From CAZSHG01 sp964606695 [NCBI: uncultured bacterium] (lineage in GTDB: Bacteria; UBP14; UBA6098): DNA of 30,126 nt. The position numbers and the translations under genes were made by a program. Of the stretch, positions 8,777 through 16,336 are shown one piece after another; position 1 is the first letter of the stretch; every line of letters begins with the position of its first letter. The stretch spans positions 1 through 30,126 of the forward strand of contig CAZSHG010000034.1 of NCBI GenBank assembly GCA_964606695.1, written 5' to 3'. The notes under the pieces are model-generated. The model saw only the letters and a program-made list of their open reading frames with translations, was not told the origin of the DNA and made no database searches.

Positions 8777-10738
8777 ATGAACCGGTGGCCTTTCGTCGTT
8801 TTACTTTCGATATTCATCGTTCAAATAACAATCGCCACTCCTACGATTCTTTACGGCCCAAAACTACGGGTCGAAACTGATACCTCCGAAATCGCTCTGG
8901 AAAAACCGGACGAAACGGCCATATCCGGTATACCGATCGACTCTCTCGAAAGTTACGAGATATCCGTTTCCAACAGATTGATAAACGGCCCCAAACGAGC
9001 TTTCATACTACTTTGCGATGGCCAGATAATCGAAATACTCGCCAACTCGCTCATCGAAATCGACCCAAAAGCGAGAACGTTGAACATAATCCGGGGCGGG
9101 GCATTCGTCCATATCGAAGACCCTCCGGCGGGGTTTTGCTATGACGTAACTGCGGACTCGGCGGAACTGAGGTATTTCGGCAGAGACAGCCTTTACATCG
9201 AAACCGGCGATACCTTCGCCTGGCTTCCGCCCGCTGGAAAATTGCGAAACGGCGAATTCAAAGAAACCGAAGATTCCTGGGCTATGACGCAATCCAAAGA
9301 CGCGCGCTACCTGTTCCGCCAATTCGACGACGGTGACATCCCCGACCCGGATTTTAAATTCAAATTCCCCAGCGCCGAAGGGCCGATTTTCCACCATACC
9401 AGCCGCGGAAAAGGCGGAATCGCGACATACAAGGACGAAACTTACTATTACGCAGGCGCGATCTACCGCGCAAACCTATGGGAACTCGAATTCGCCTACG
9501 ATTTCTGGTTCGCGTTCTCCGAAAAGGGCAAATTCTACAGCGAGGCCTGGGACGAATGGAGCGATCTCGTGGATCACATCCATCACATAACCTTATTCAG
9601 GCGCGGTGATCCTTTTTATATGAGGGCGGGACTTATAGAAAATGTCTCATACGGCAAAGGTTTACTGGTGGCCAATTACGACAACGCCGTCCTGCTTCCC
9701 TTCGAGAAGAAAAACGGCCTGCAGATGGAAGTGAAACTCAAAAAATTCCACGCTAACGCGTTCGTCAACGACATCGGATACCCGCGGATAGTCGGCCTTC
9801 ACACGAGATTCATCAATACGGAACGCAGGATGAACATAACCACGACTCTCGTGGCCGATTTCGATATGTATTCAAGTATAAAAGACCGCGACGGCGATTC
9901 CTACCCGGACGTCGCCGACCCGGAACCTGAAATTTATAACTCGCCTTCCGACAGCACGATAATCTCCGTGAACCCGCCCAACCTGCGAGATGTCGGGATG
10001 AGTTTCCTTATCGGTGCCGCGGGGGGAGCGTCGGGGAGAATCCTGACTATTGGCGATTTCAGAGCCGTGCTATCCGGCGAAGCGGCCATGTTAAGCAATC
10101 TCGGCACTGGCATATCCGCGCCCGATTTGACATTGCGATACCGCGGCGTCTCCATCGGCACGGGGATGGATTTTCAGACACCCGGATTTTTCGACGGGAT
10201 AATCGACGGCAACTACGAACACGACAGAGGCTACGTCCTCGAACAGGAAGACGGCTCATACGCAATCACCGGCAGAACCGAACAACTCGCCGAAACCGAG
10301 GGATGGCTTTACGGCTGGAACAACTCCTTTTCCGTCAAATACCCGAAATACGTGATTTTCTCGACGACGTTCCGCGACTTATACCGCGAGGACTCCCGCG
10401 ACAAGCGGCTCGGAATCTACCTCGAAAACCGCTACCCGTGGACACCCTATATCCACGACACGAAATTCTTCATCGAGCAAAAAAACGTCACTCACCTTTT
10501 CCAGCGCAAGACGGACGGCGAACAGTGGGGATTCTCGGTCAACATCTGGGCGCACCGCACGATTCGCATCAACCTGCGCTACCGCGAAATATACGAGGAC
10601 GCAAACCTGAACGGCGAAATCGGCTCCGACGAAATCGACCGCAATTTCAACGGCAACGTCGTTATCCAGGGCGATTATTGGCTGAAAAAATTTATCGAGT
10701 GGCGAAGGAAAAAGCGCGCGGAAAAAGTCATAGAGTAA
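8777..10738 (+). CDS. Large exported protein, FecR-like N-terminus and possible outer-membrane beta-barrel
   Basis: A 653-residue protein with a signal peptide (about residues 1-20, ending ITIA). Residues about 60-145 look like a FecR-type beta domain (short strands ending in LNIIRGGAFVHIED). The remainder is rich in alternating aromatic and polar strands such as YYYAGAIYRANLWELEFAYDF and RINLRYREIYED, which suggests a surface or outer-membrane beta structure. Two acidic Asp/Gly motifs look like calcium sites: DRDGDSYPD (about 370-378) and the 608-626 stretch beginning DANLNGEIG. The C-terminus (WRRKKRAEKVIE) is basic and lacks a canonical terminal aromatic residue, so a classic Omp85-inserted barrel is uncertain. 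GAGG in the end of the previous gene serves as ribosome binding site. I do not recognise a named family. Confidence 0.6.
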   Translation: MNRWPFVVLLSIFIVQITIATPTILYGPKLRVETDTSEIALEKPDETAISGIPIDSLESYEISVSNRLINGPKRAFILLCDGQIIEILANSLIEIDPKARTLNIIRGGAFVHIEDPPAGFCYDVTADSAELRYFGRDSLYIETGDTFAWLPPAGKLRNGEFKETEDSWAMTQSKDARYLFRQFDDGDIPDPDFKFKFPSAEGPIFHHTSRGKGGIATYKDETYYYAGAIYRANLWELEFAYDFWFAFSEKGKFYSEAWDEWSDLVDHIHHITLFRRGDPFYMRAGLIENVSYGKGLLVANYDNAVLLPFEKKNGLQMEVKLKKFHANAFVNDIGYPRIVGLHTRFINTERRMNITTTLVADFDMYSSIKDRDGDSYPDVADPEPEIYNSPSDSTIISVNPPNLRDVGMSFLIGAAGGASGRILTIGDFRAVLSGEAAMLSNLGTGISAPDLTLRYRGVSIGTGMDFQTPGFFDGIIDGNYEHDRGYVLEQEDGSYAITGRTEQLAETEGWLYGWNNSFSVKYPKYVIFSTTFRDLYREDSRDKRLGIYLENRYPWTPYIHDTKFFIEQKNVTHLFQRKTDGEQWGFSVNIWAHRTIRINLRYREIYEDANLNGEIGSDEIDRNFNGNVVIQGDYWLKKFIEWRRKKRAEKVIE

Positions 10739-11080
10739 AACATTCCAACACGATGATTCTCCAAATTACCTGAGAACTGACCTAATCCGCCAAACAGCCT
10801 GTCAGAGCCCATTTCAGCTATCATAAATCGTCGATTCTGCCGTTACAATTGGATATTTATTCATTACATTAGTTTATATATTGGCATTCAGGTTATTATA
10901 GTAATGTATTGTATAAACATATAATTGTAACTTAAATATTATGATATGTAACTGGTTTTTTAGAAGGCTTTCGAGCTATTAATATAATTGAAACGGTTTT
11001 TTCCAGGATATCCAAGGGGAATTCGGGATTTTTTCGATCTTTCTGTATGATAAAACGGAATTTCTTTCAGCTCGAATCGC
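10739..11080. other. AT-rich gap between convergent genes
   Basis: This 342-base stretch lies between the stops of two convergent genes and is clearly more AT-rich than its surroundings. It contains no credible open reading frame. Several T-runs (for example near 10,957 and 11,000) and a short GGATATCC palindrome are present, but I found no stem followed by a T-tract strong enough to call a terminator on either strand. Transcripts from both sides presumably end here. Confidence 0.5.
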
Positions 11081-12526
11081 CTAATCGAACTTCAGCCGTT
11101 TCCATTTGCCTCTTTTATAGATGACGAACGCCCATAACCCGGTAATCGAGTTGCTGAATACCATCGACCACCACAGGGCGTCGTAGGGGAATGCGGACAG
11201 CGGTTGCGCCATTTTTTCCAACAGGGGCGCTATGGTGGATCGTGCTATGACGTCATATTCGAGGATTTTGCCAGACAGGATGTAACATAGCGGGATTCTG
11301 AAGAGCCAGAGCCGGCTGATGTTCACGCGTAAAGTCGCGCCGGTCAAGCCGGAGCCGTTGAACACACCCATAAAAATAAACACGACTCCGAAAACGAAGG
11401 TGGCCATGGACGTCACCTTGAACATTCTCGTTCCGACCTCGATTACCGCCGGATCGTCTATGAAAAGCCGCGTAAGATCGGCTCCGAGAAAATAGAGTAT
11501 CGAACATCCCACGCCCAATATCGCGAAAACGAGCAGGAAGGCTTTTTCGAGGCTTTCCCCTACCCTCTCGATTTTCCCCGCGCCGAGATTTTGCCCGACG
11601 ACCGTTGCCAGCGCGTTGCTGATGCCCATCGCGGGCATCATAAACAGGCCGGTCATGCGGTTGCCAATCGAGAAGGTGCTGATAACCACGGTTCCGAAGG
11701 AGTTCACGAACCCCTGCAGGATGAGGAATCCAAACGCCGTTACCGAATGCCCTACAGATGCCGGAATCGAAATTCTGAGGATATTCCCGAGCATCTTCAG
11801 TTTGGGTTTCAGATCCGGTAAACCGGGTATCAATCCCCTTGAATATTTGAACAGGAATATCAGCGCGAACAGTGCGGCGAGGAATCTGGAGAAGAAAGTC
11901 GCTATAGCCGCGCCGCGAACGCCCATTTCGGGGAAAAAGCCGATGCCGAAGATCATGAACGGGTCGAGGACGACGTTGGTCAAGACTGATATGACCTGGA
12001 TTTTCATCGGCGAGACGGTATCGCCGAGGCCGTGGGAAATCGCCTGATAGAACATGAATACGAACATAAATGCCATGCCGCCAAGTATTATGCGCATGTA
12101 TGTTTTCGACATCTCGAATATCTCGCCGGGCACCTGAAGCCATTTGAGTATCTGCGGAAGGAAAAACATGCTCAGAACAAGGAAAATCGCGGTGAAAACG
12201 ACCAATATCAACGTGAATTGGCCGATAGATTCCTTGATTTTATCGGGTTTGTTCGCGCCTTTGTAGCGAGCCACGAGCGCGGTTCCGGCGATTGCAAACC
12301 CGAACCCGAAGGACGAGAGCGTCCACACCAGCGGAAATGCTATGCCCGCGGTAGAAACCGCTCCCTTGGCGTTTTCCGCCATCTTCCCCAGCCAGAATGT
12401 GTCCGCAAGGTTGTAAAACGTCTGCATAAAATTCGACAGCATTATCGGCAGAGCAAGCCGAATCAGGTTGCGGATGATACTTCCCTGCGTCAGGTCCGAG
12501 CCTGTGTTTTTAATCTCATCCGCCAA
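11081..12526 (-). CDS. MATE family multidrug/cation antiporter
   Basis: An integral inner-membrane transporter of the MATE family, which exports drugs or metabolites in exchange for Na+ or H+. The opening DLTQGSIIRNLIRLALPIM followed by FYNLADTFWLG is diagnostic. About 12 hydrophobic segments in two homologous halves follow, with FSIGNRMTGLFMMPAMGIS and ATVVGQNLGAG in the second half, as in NorM/DinF-like members. No ATG begins the frame. I chose TTG at 12526, which has AAGG a few bases upstream and gives 481 residues, close to the family norm. A TTG at 12595 would add 23 residues and overlap the upstream carboxypeptidase gene by 80 bases. The chosen start overlaps that gene by 11 bases, implying translational coupling. 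The substrate cannot be inferred. Confidence 0.9.
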   Translation of the reverse strand: MADEIKNTGSDLTQGSIIRNLIRLALPIMLSNFMQTFYNLADTFWLGKMAENAKGAVSTAGIAFPLVWTLSSFGFGFAIAGTALVARYKGANKPDKIKESIGQFTLILVVFTAIFLVLSMFFLPQILKWLQVPGEIFEMSKTYMRIILGGMAFMFVFMFYQAISHGLGDTVSPMKIQVISVLTNVVLDPFMIFGIGFFPEMGVRGAAIATFFSRFLAALFALIFLFKYSRGLIPGLPDLKPKLKMLGNILRISIPASVGHSVTAFGFLILQGFVNSFGTVVISTFSIGNRMTGLFMMPAMGISNALATVVGQNLGAGKIERVGESLEKAFLLVFAILGVGCSILYFLGADLTRLFIDDPAVIEVGTRMFKVTSMATFVFGVVFIFMGVFNGSGLTGATLRVNISRLWLFRIPLCYILSGKILEYDVIARSTIAPLLEKMAQPLSAFPYDALWWSMVFSNSITGLWAFVIYKRGKWKRLKFD

Positions 12527-13772
12527 TTTCGCCTTCGCTTTCGGTCGTTGTGTCAGGTTGAGCGATGGTATCCGGCGGGATGCCCAGGGAATCAAAGGCC
12601 GTCTCGAGGATTTTAATTACGAAATCGTCGCGGACGTCCTGGCTGTTGGCTTCGAAAACGACTGCGATAAGCCGCCGTCCTCGCCGTTTCGCCGATGCGG
12701 TAACGCAATAACCCGCCCCGGACGTGTATCCGGTCTTGATGCCGTCGATGTCGAGCCTTTCGACGGGTTTGAAATGGTTGTTCATTGCGTAAGGCCCGAA
12801 AACACGCGCGCTGTCGGCGTCCCAGAAATCGGCGCGCATAATATTCGAGTAGAGAAGCAATCTGGGATAACTGCAAATCGCCGAGCCCAATTTGGCCATC
12901 TCTATTGGCGTGCTTGTATTGGCCTGTGTCGCGACGACCATGTCCCGGCGCTTGTATCGTTGTATTGCGATGCCGTTTTCTAAAACTCTCGACCACGATC
13001 TCGCGGGCGGAAGACCGTGGGCGTTGTAGAATTTCGACCGGATGAGTCCGATTCGTTTGGCGAAATGGTTCATGAGGCGGACGCCGCCCGGAACGCCGGT
13101 GGAATCGTGCAGGTTTCCTATATGCTCGGCAAGAAGATAGGCGGCGTCATTGGCCGAACATACGGCAATCGCGCTTAACAATTGTGAAACTGTGTATCGC
13201 TCCCCTCTGTCGAGATACGCCTGTGAACCGCCCATCAGCGGCGCGACGTCGGTTACCTCCACGGTGTCGAAAAGCGAAATCGCACCGGAATCGACCAGTG
13301 CGTAGGCGGTAAACATCAACATCATCTTGGTCATGCTTGCAATTCTGCCTTCTTGATGACCGTGGTAACTCCACAGAACACGTAAACTATCGTAATCTAT
13401 CAGCGCGGATGGGCCGACCGCCGGTTCGCCCCGGTAATCGCGCGGTATCGTTACGTCTATCCTGTTGCCATCGTAGGAGAAGGTGATCGGTTCGATATCC
13501 AGCGTAACGGGAGATTCGCGCGGGACGTATCCGATCTCGGCGTCTCCAATCCGGTTTACGGCACAACGGGACAGGCAGGTTAGATCGCGCGAATCGGTTT
13601 CATCCTCGACGACCTCTTTCTTTATAGCCAATAACCCCACCAATCCGAAAACGGCCAGAACCGCCAGTAATAGCAATCCCAACCGTCCCCAGCGGATTTT
13701 GAACTTCCCCGGCGGCCCGGGACGGGTTTTTTTCAGCGTGCGTGAGTCGTATTTTCCAGTTCGTTTTAACAT
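12516..13772 (-). CDS. D-alanyl-D-alanine carboxypeptidase (PBP5/6 family)
   Basis: A serine peptidase that trims the terminal D-alanine of peptidoglycan stem peptides in the periplasm. All three active-site motifs are present: SMTK, SAND (the SxN motif) and KTG within DGIKTGYTSGAG. Counted from the ATG chosen here, these lie at about residues 146-149, 206-209 and 346-348. One N-terminal membrane helix (GLLLLAVLAVFGLVGLLAI) follows a basic stretch, so it is anchored by its N-terminus rather than by the C-terminal amphipathic helix usual for PBP5. I start at ATG 13772; a TTG at 13820 would add 16 residues without support. The C-terminus is Thr/Glu/Gly-rich and overlaps the MATE gene start. Cell-wall remodelling fits the neighbouring envelope genes. 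Confidence 0.92.
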   Translation of the reverse strand: MLKRTGKYDSRTLKKTRPGPPGKFKIRWGRLGLLLLAVLAVFGLVGLLAIKKEVVEDETDSRDLTCLSRCAVNRIGDAEIGYVPRESPVTLDIEPITFSYDGNRIDVTIPRDYRGEPAVGPSALIDYDSLRVLWSYHGHQEGRIASMTKMMLMFTAYALVDSGAISLFDTVEVTDVAPLMGGSQAYLDRGERYTVSQLLSAIAVCSANDAAYLLAEHIGNLHDSTGVPGGVRLMNHFAKRIGLIRSKFYNAHGLPPARSWSRVLENGIAIQRYKRRDMVVATQANTSTPIEMAKLGSAICSYPRLLLYSNIMRADFWDADSARVFGPYAMNNHFKPVERLDIDGIKTGYTSGAGYCVTASAKRRGRRLIAVVFEANSQDVRDDFVIKILETAFDSLGIPPDTIAQPDTTTESEGEIGG

Positions 13773-13892
13773 AATCGAATATACAGCTGAATATGGTATA
13801 TATTCGGGAGTGAAAAGCAAAGGACAATCTTAAAGTAGAGAATAAAAAAGGCCGTTTCCAGCCATCGGATGAGATCATATCGGTTCGATCTT

Positions 13893-14825
13893 TTACATGC
13901 CTGCTTTCTCGCGTTCCGTTCTCGCAAGACGCAAATCGCCTTTAATCACGGGATCGTTAGGGGCAATTTTCTCTGCAATTTCAAGGTATTCGATTCCCTC
14001 GTCGAATCGCCCCTGAATGGCCAGCGAGATCCCGAGCAGATGATGCGCCGCCCGGCTTCTATCGGTATGGATTCTCGAATATTCGAAAATATCCCTGTCA
14101 TAGAGGGATAATTCCTCCGCGCTAATTCCCTCCGCCAGCTTCTCATCGATGGTCTTTACCATTTCCACCTTTTCGGGATGGACTCTCCTGGCAAAAATCA
14201 TCGAACCCCGATAAGCGACTTCCATGTCGGAAATATTTTCGATAGCTTGTTTGAAATAGATCGCGGCGGTATCCGGTTTCTCCATGTCAAGATAAACCTG
14301 TCCGATATTAATCAGCGACCCGGTTGCCTCCGGAGCGACTTCCGAAGCCTTCTTATAGCAATATAGCGCTTTGTCTAATTCGCCTCTGCGTTCGTATATA
14401 ACGCCGAGATTTCCGTAAGCGAAGTCCGGCAGAAACGGATCGTTGTCGAGGGCTTTTTGGAACATTTGTATCGCAATGTCCTCTTTTCCGTAATTGAGAT
14501 AAACCCGTCCAAGCCCGATCATCGCGTTGCCAAAATCAGGTTTTATCTCCAGGGCTTCTCTGAATAACTCTTCGGCTCTGACGATATTGCCCCTGTCCAA
14601 CATCGTATTCCCGGCTTCCTCCAGTTTCATCGCGGTATCGAGTTTTTCCTCCTTTGAAAGGAAATCCAGCCAATTCGGATCGATTGCCGTCGCGACACCG
14701 ACCGCCATCAGAAAAACCCAGAAGACCAGCAATATCCACGTGATAATCGACTGGAATCTTGTAACAGTCCGATTAACGCCGGAATTCGGTTTAACATCAC
14801 GTGTTGTGGACGATGAAGAGGACAT
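13893..14825 (-). CDS. Membrane-anchored tetratricopeptide repeat protein
   Basis: A 310-residue protein with a polar N-terminus, one membrane helix at about residues 27-48 (IITWILLVFWVFLMAVGVAT) and tetratricopeptide repeats over the rest, likely on the periplasmic side. Clear repeats include AEELFREALEIKPDFGNAM, AIQMFQKALDNDPF, ALYCYKKASEVAPEAT and a final one around GRFDEGIEYLEIAEKIAPND. TPR domains bind protein partners; nothing here names the partner. AGGGA precedes the ATG closely. The gene overlaps the end of the VanZ/Mth938 gene by 29 bases, so the two are almost certainly co-transcribed and perhaps translationally coupled. Confidence 0.85.
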   Translation of the reverse strand: MSSSSSTTRDVKPNSGVNRTVTRFQSIITWILLVFWVFLMAVGVATAIDPNWLDFLSKEEKLDTAMKLEEAGNTMLDRGNIVRAEELFREALEIKPDFGNAMIGLGRVYLNYGKEDIAIQMFQKALDNDPFLPDFAYGNLGVIYERRGELDKALYCYKKASEVAPEATGSLINIGQVYLDMEKPDTAAIYFKQAIENISDMEVAYRGSMIFARRVHPEKVEMVKTIDEKLAEGISAEELSLYDRDIFEYSRIHTDRSRAAHHLLGISLAIQGRFDEGIEYLEIAEKIAPNDPVIKGDLRLARTEREKAGM

Positions 14826-16020
14826 TCTTCCCTACTTTTTTCAATCGGTTGAAGACATTACAGGCGTTGGGTGTCGGCAATAAAATAGCCTGAGTGCAAC
14901 GTCCGGTCTCTGGATTAAAAGCGAAGCTGGATATTTCCGAACCCATCCCGTCCCCGCCTTTGCCGTCCATGCCCGTTCCGAATACGACAATATCCGCCTT
15001 TTGCTCGTAGATGGTGGTCTTATCACCGGGAGTGAAATAGCGTTTCTTATCGACGAGACGAAACGTCCCGTTCGGGAATATCATTATATCGAAATACGGG
15101 ATCGGTATCCCCTTGTAAACGGTCAATCCGTTGGTGTTATATACGATATTCTCGTCGTGGTATTTGAAAAATGAAACGCCGAGTGCGACTATCGCTAAAG
15201 CCAGAATCACTAAGATAACTATCCGGGTTAACTTCTTGCGCGAAAGATGAATCAAAAGGAACACGACAATAAACGCCCCAAAGACGATCGCCATCGCCTG
15301 CCCGATGTAATGGATTTCGGTCAACAGCGAACCGAAATATAAGAAGAGCAGATTGAAAACTCCCACCATCGCCATAAACGGGAACGGCGACCTCAAATAA
15401 CCGCCGAACTTATTCTGCGCAACACGCCATCCCCTCTTTCCTACGATCCGCCCCTGTTCATAAACGAAATAAATGATCACCAGCCCTATCAGAGTTCCCC
15501 AGCCGTCTTTGGCGATATCGCCGATATCGAACACGCGCGACGATAGAAAGAACTGAAATCCCTCGTCGAAGGTCGAAAGCGCCAGCGCGGAAAAATACGT
15601 CGTCCGCACGATACTCGCGTCGCCCCTCCCGCACGATTTCATCATGCGGAACATCAGAACGGCGAAAATCGCGTAGGCGATGTAATGCCAGTTGTTCTGC
15701 AAGTCGTAGAACGGATTCCCGATATAGAAATCGCAAATCTCCTGCGACAACAATATCATCCCGATAACCACCACCACCGCAACCGCCCGAAACAGCGTTA
15801 TCTTCTTCCTGATTACGATTAGAAAGCCGATGAACAACGCCGCCGCAATCGAGAACATCAGCGGAAAATCAAGCCCGAACAACTCCACCGAAAAATCCGA
15901 CAAATCGCCAATCGCCCGCTGTAGGAAATTCTGCAACATGATGAACGGCGTGAACACCAGCAACATCGCATACAACACGACATGCGTTACCGGCGAATGT
16001 ATTTTCCGACTCAAGTTCAT
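14797..16020 (-). CDS. VanZ-like membrane protein fused to a C-terminal Mth938/NDUFAF3-like domain
   Basis: A 407-residue inner-membrane protein. Hydrophobic segments occur at about residues 12-30, 50-70, 76-92, 110-126, 140-158, 172-187, 211-230, 238-258 and 265-284. The segment 105-187 carries VanZ-like signatures: a conserved His in NNWHYIAYAIFAVLM and the block DEGFQFFLSSRVFDIGDIAK, where family members have DE-x-x-Q and D-x-x-D-x-x-x-N. After the last helix, residues about 290-407 are soluble and end in DIVVFGTGMD and LLPTPNACNVFNRLKKVGKN, the pattern of the Mth938/NDUFAF3 (DUF498) fold. No ribosome binding site precedes the ATG; the leader is AT-rich. It heads the four-gene run ending with the MATE transporter. 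VanZ-type proteins relate to glycopeptide resistance or cell-wall chemistry; the fused domain has no settled role in bacteria. Confidence 0.75.
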   Translation of the reverse strand: MNLSRKIHSPVTHVVLYAMLLVFTPFIMLQNFLQRAIGDLSDFSVELFGLDFPLMFSIAAALFIGFLIVIRKKITLFRAVAVVVVIGMILLSQEICDFYIGNPFYDLQNNWHYIAYAIFAVLMFRMMKSCGRGDASIVRTTYFSALALSTFDEGFQFFLSSRVFDIGDIAKDGWGTLIGLVIIYFVYEQGRIVGKRGWRVAQNKFGGYLRSPFPFMAMVGVFNLLFLYFGSLLTEIHYIGQAMAIVFGAFIVVFLLIHLSRKKLTRIVILVILALAIVALGVSFFKYHDENIVYNTNGLTVYKGIPIPYFDIMIFPNGTFRLVDKKRYFTPGDKTTIYEQKADIVVFGTGMDGKGGDGMGSEISSFAFNPETGRCTQAILLPTPNACNVFNRLKKVGKNVLFIVHNT

Positions 16021-16061
16021 ACTGTATAAATTAAAATCCCCCGGCCAAAAGTCAACCCCCC

Positions 16062-16086
16062 AAAAAAACGGCCCCCGGAGGAGCCG
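16062..16086 (-). terminator. Strong intrinsic terminator
   Basis: Read on the minus strand, a GC-rich stem with the arms CGGCTCC and GGGGCCG (one G-T pair) around a very short loop is followed directly by seven T residues. It lies 35 bases after the stop of the truncated small-protein reading frame (16121) and 42 bases before the VanZ-fusion start. It should end the transcript that includes the solenoid protein and the C10 peptidase. Confidence 0.85.
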
Positions 16087-16120
16087 ATTTCATTAAGTCG
16101 AGGCTATACTTCTTCTCAGC

Positions 16121-16336
16121 CTATTCCGCCGACGGTTCATCCGCCTCTTCCGGCGTTTCCGACGTCGATTCGTCTGGAGGCATCTTCAACTCGCGCATCT
16201 TCGGAGTTTCCCTGCGCGGTTCGTCGCCTTTTCTGGACATCTTGAGCTGAAATTCGGCCTCGCGAAGCTCCGCGGCGTCCGGTTGCCCTCCCCTGCCGAA
16301 GATGTTCATTCCCTTAAAACTCTCGAATAGTAGCAC
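16121..16336 (-). pseudogene. 3' fragment related to the small secreted protein at 20569-21060
   Basis: This 71-codon open frame encodes a tail in which 37 residues (from QPDAAELREAEFQLKMSRK onward, to KMRELKMPP) match the small secreted protein encoded at 20569-21060, with two substitutions. The signal peptide and N-terminal half are missing. The last 17 or so residues (ESTSETPEEADEPSAE) differ from the paralogue but are equally acidic. The first ATG (16336) lies inside the peptidase gene; a second at 16309 follows AAGGG too closely to be a normal ribosome binding site. Most differences from the paralogue are synonymous, which fits selection on the protein better than decay. It may be a remnant, a small expressed peptide, or a frameshift extension of the peptidase; see findings. 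Confidence 0.6.
16176..16287 (-). repeat. 112-base direct repeat, copy 1
   Basis: Matches 20657-20768 in the same orientation with 9 mismatches over 112 bases (about 92% identity), counted by hand. Identity stops sharply at both ends. It lies in the truncated small-protein frame and, with copy 2, brackets the solenoid and C10 peptidase genes. Confidence 0.9.

Noticed and set aside
8152-8817. 221-codon antisense frame over the end of the LVIVD gene
   Set aside because: It is antisense to a clear secreted-protein gene; its composition follows the complementary codon bias.
10960-11060. Bidirectional intrinsic terminator in the convergent gap
   Set aside because: T-runs are present, but no adjacent stem of convincing length could be paired.
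11253-12143. 296-codon minus frame within the MATE transporter
   Set aside because: Arg/His/Asp-rich out-of-frame translation of membrane-protein codons, typical of a shadow frame.
16021-16061. Promoter before the VanZ/Mth938 gene (TTGACT and TATACA)
   Set aside because: The boxes are about 21 bases apart, outside the usual range, and the -10 would abut the start codon, so it is not called.
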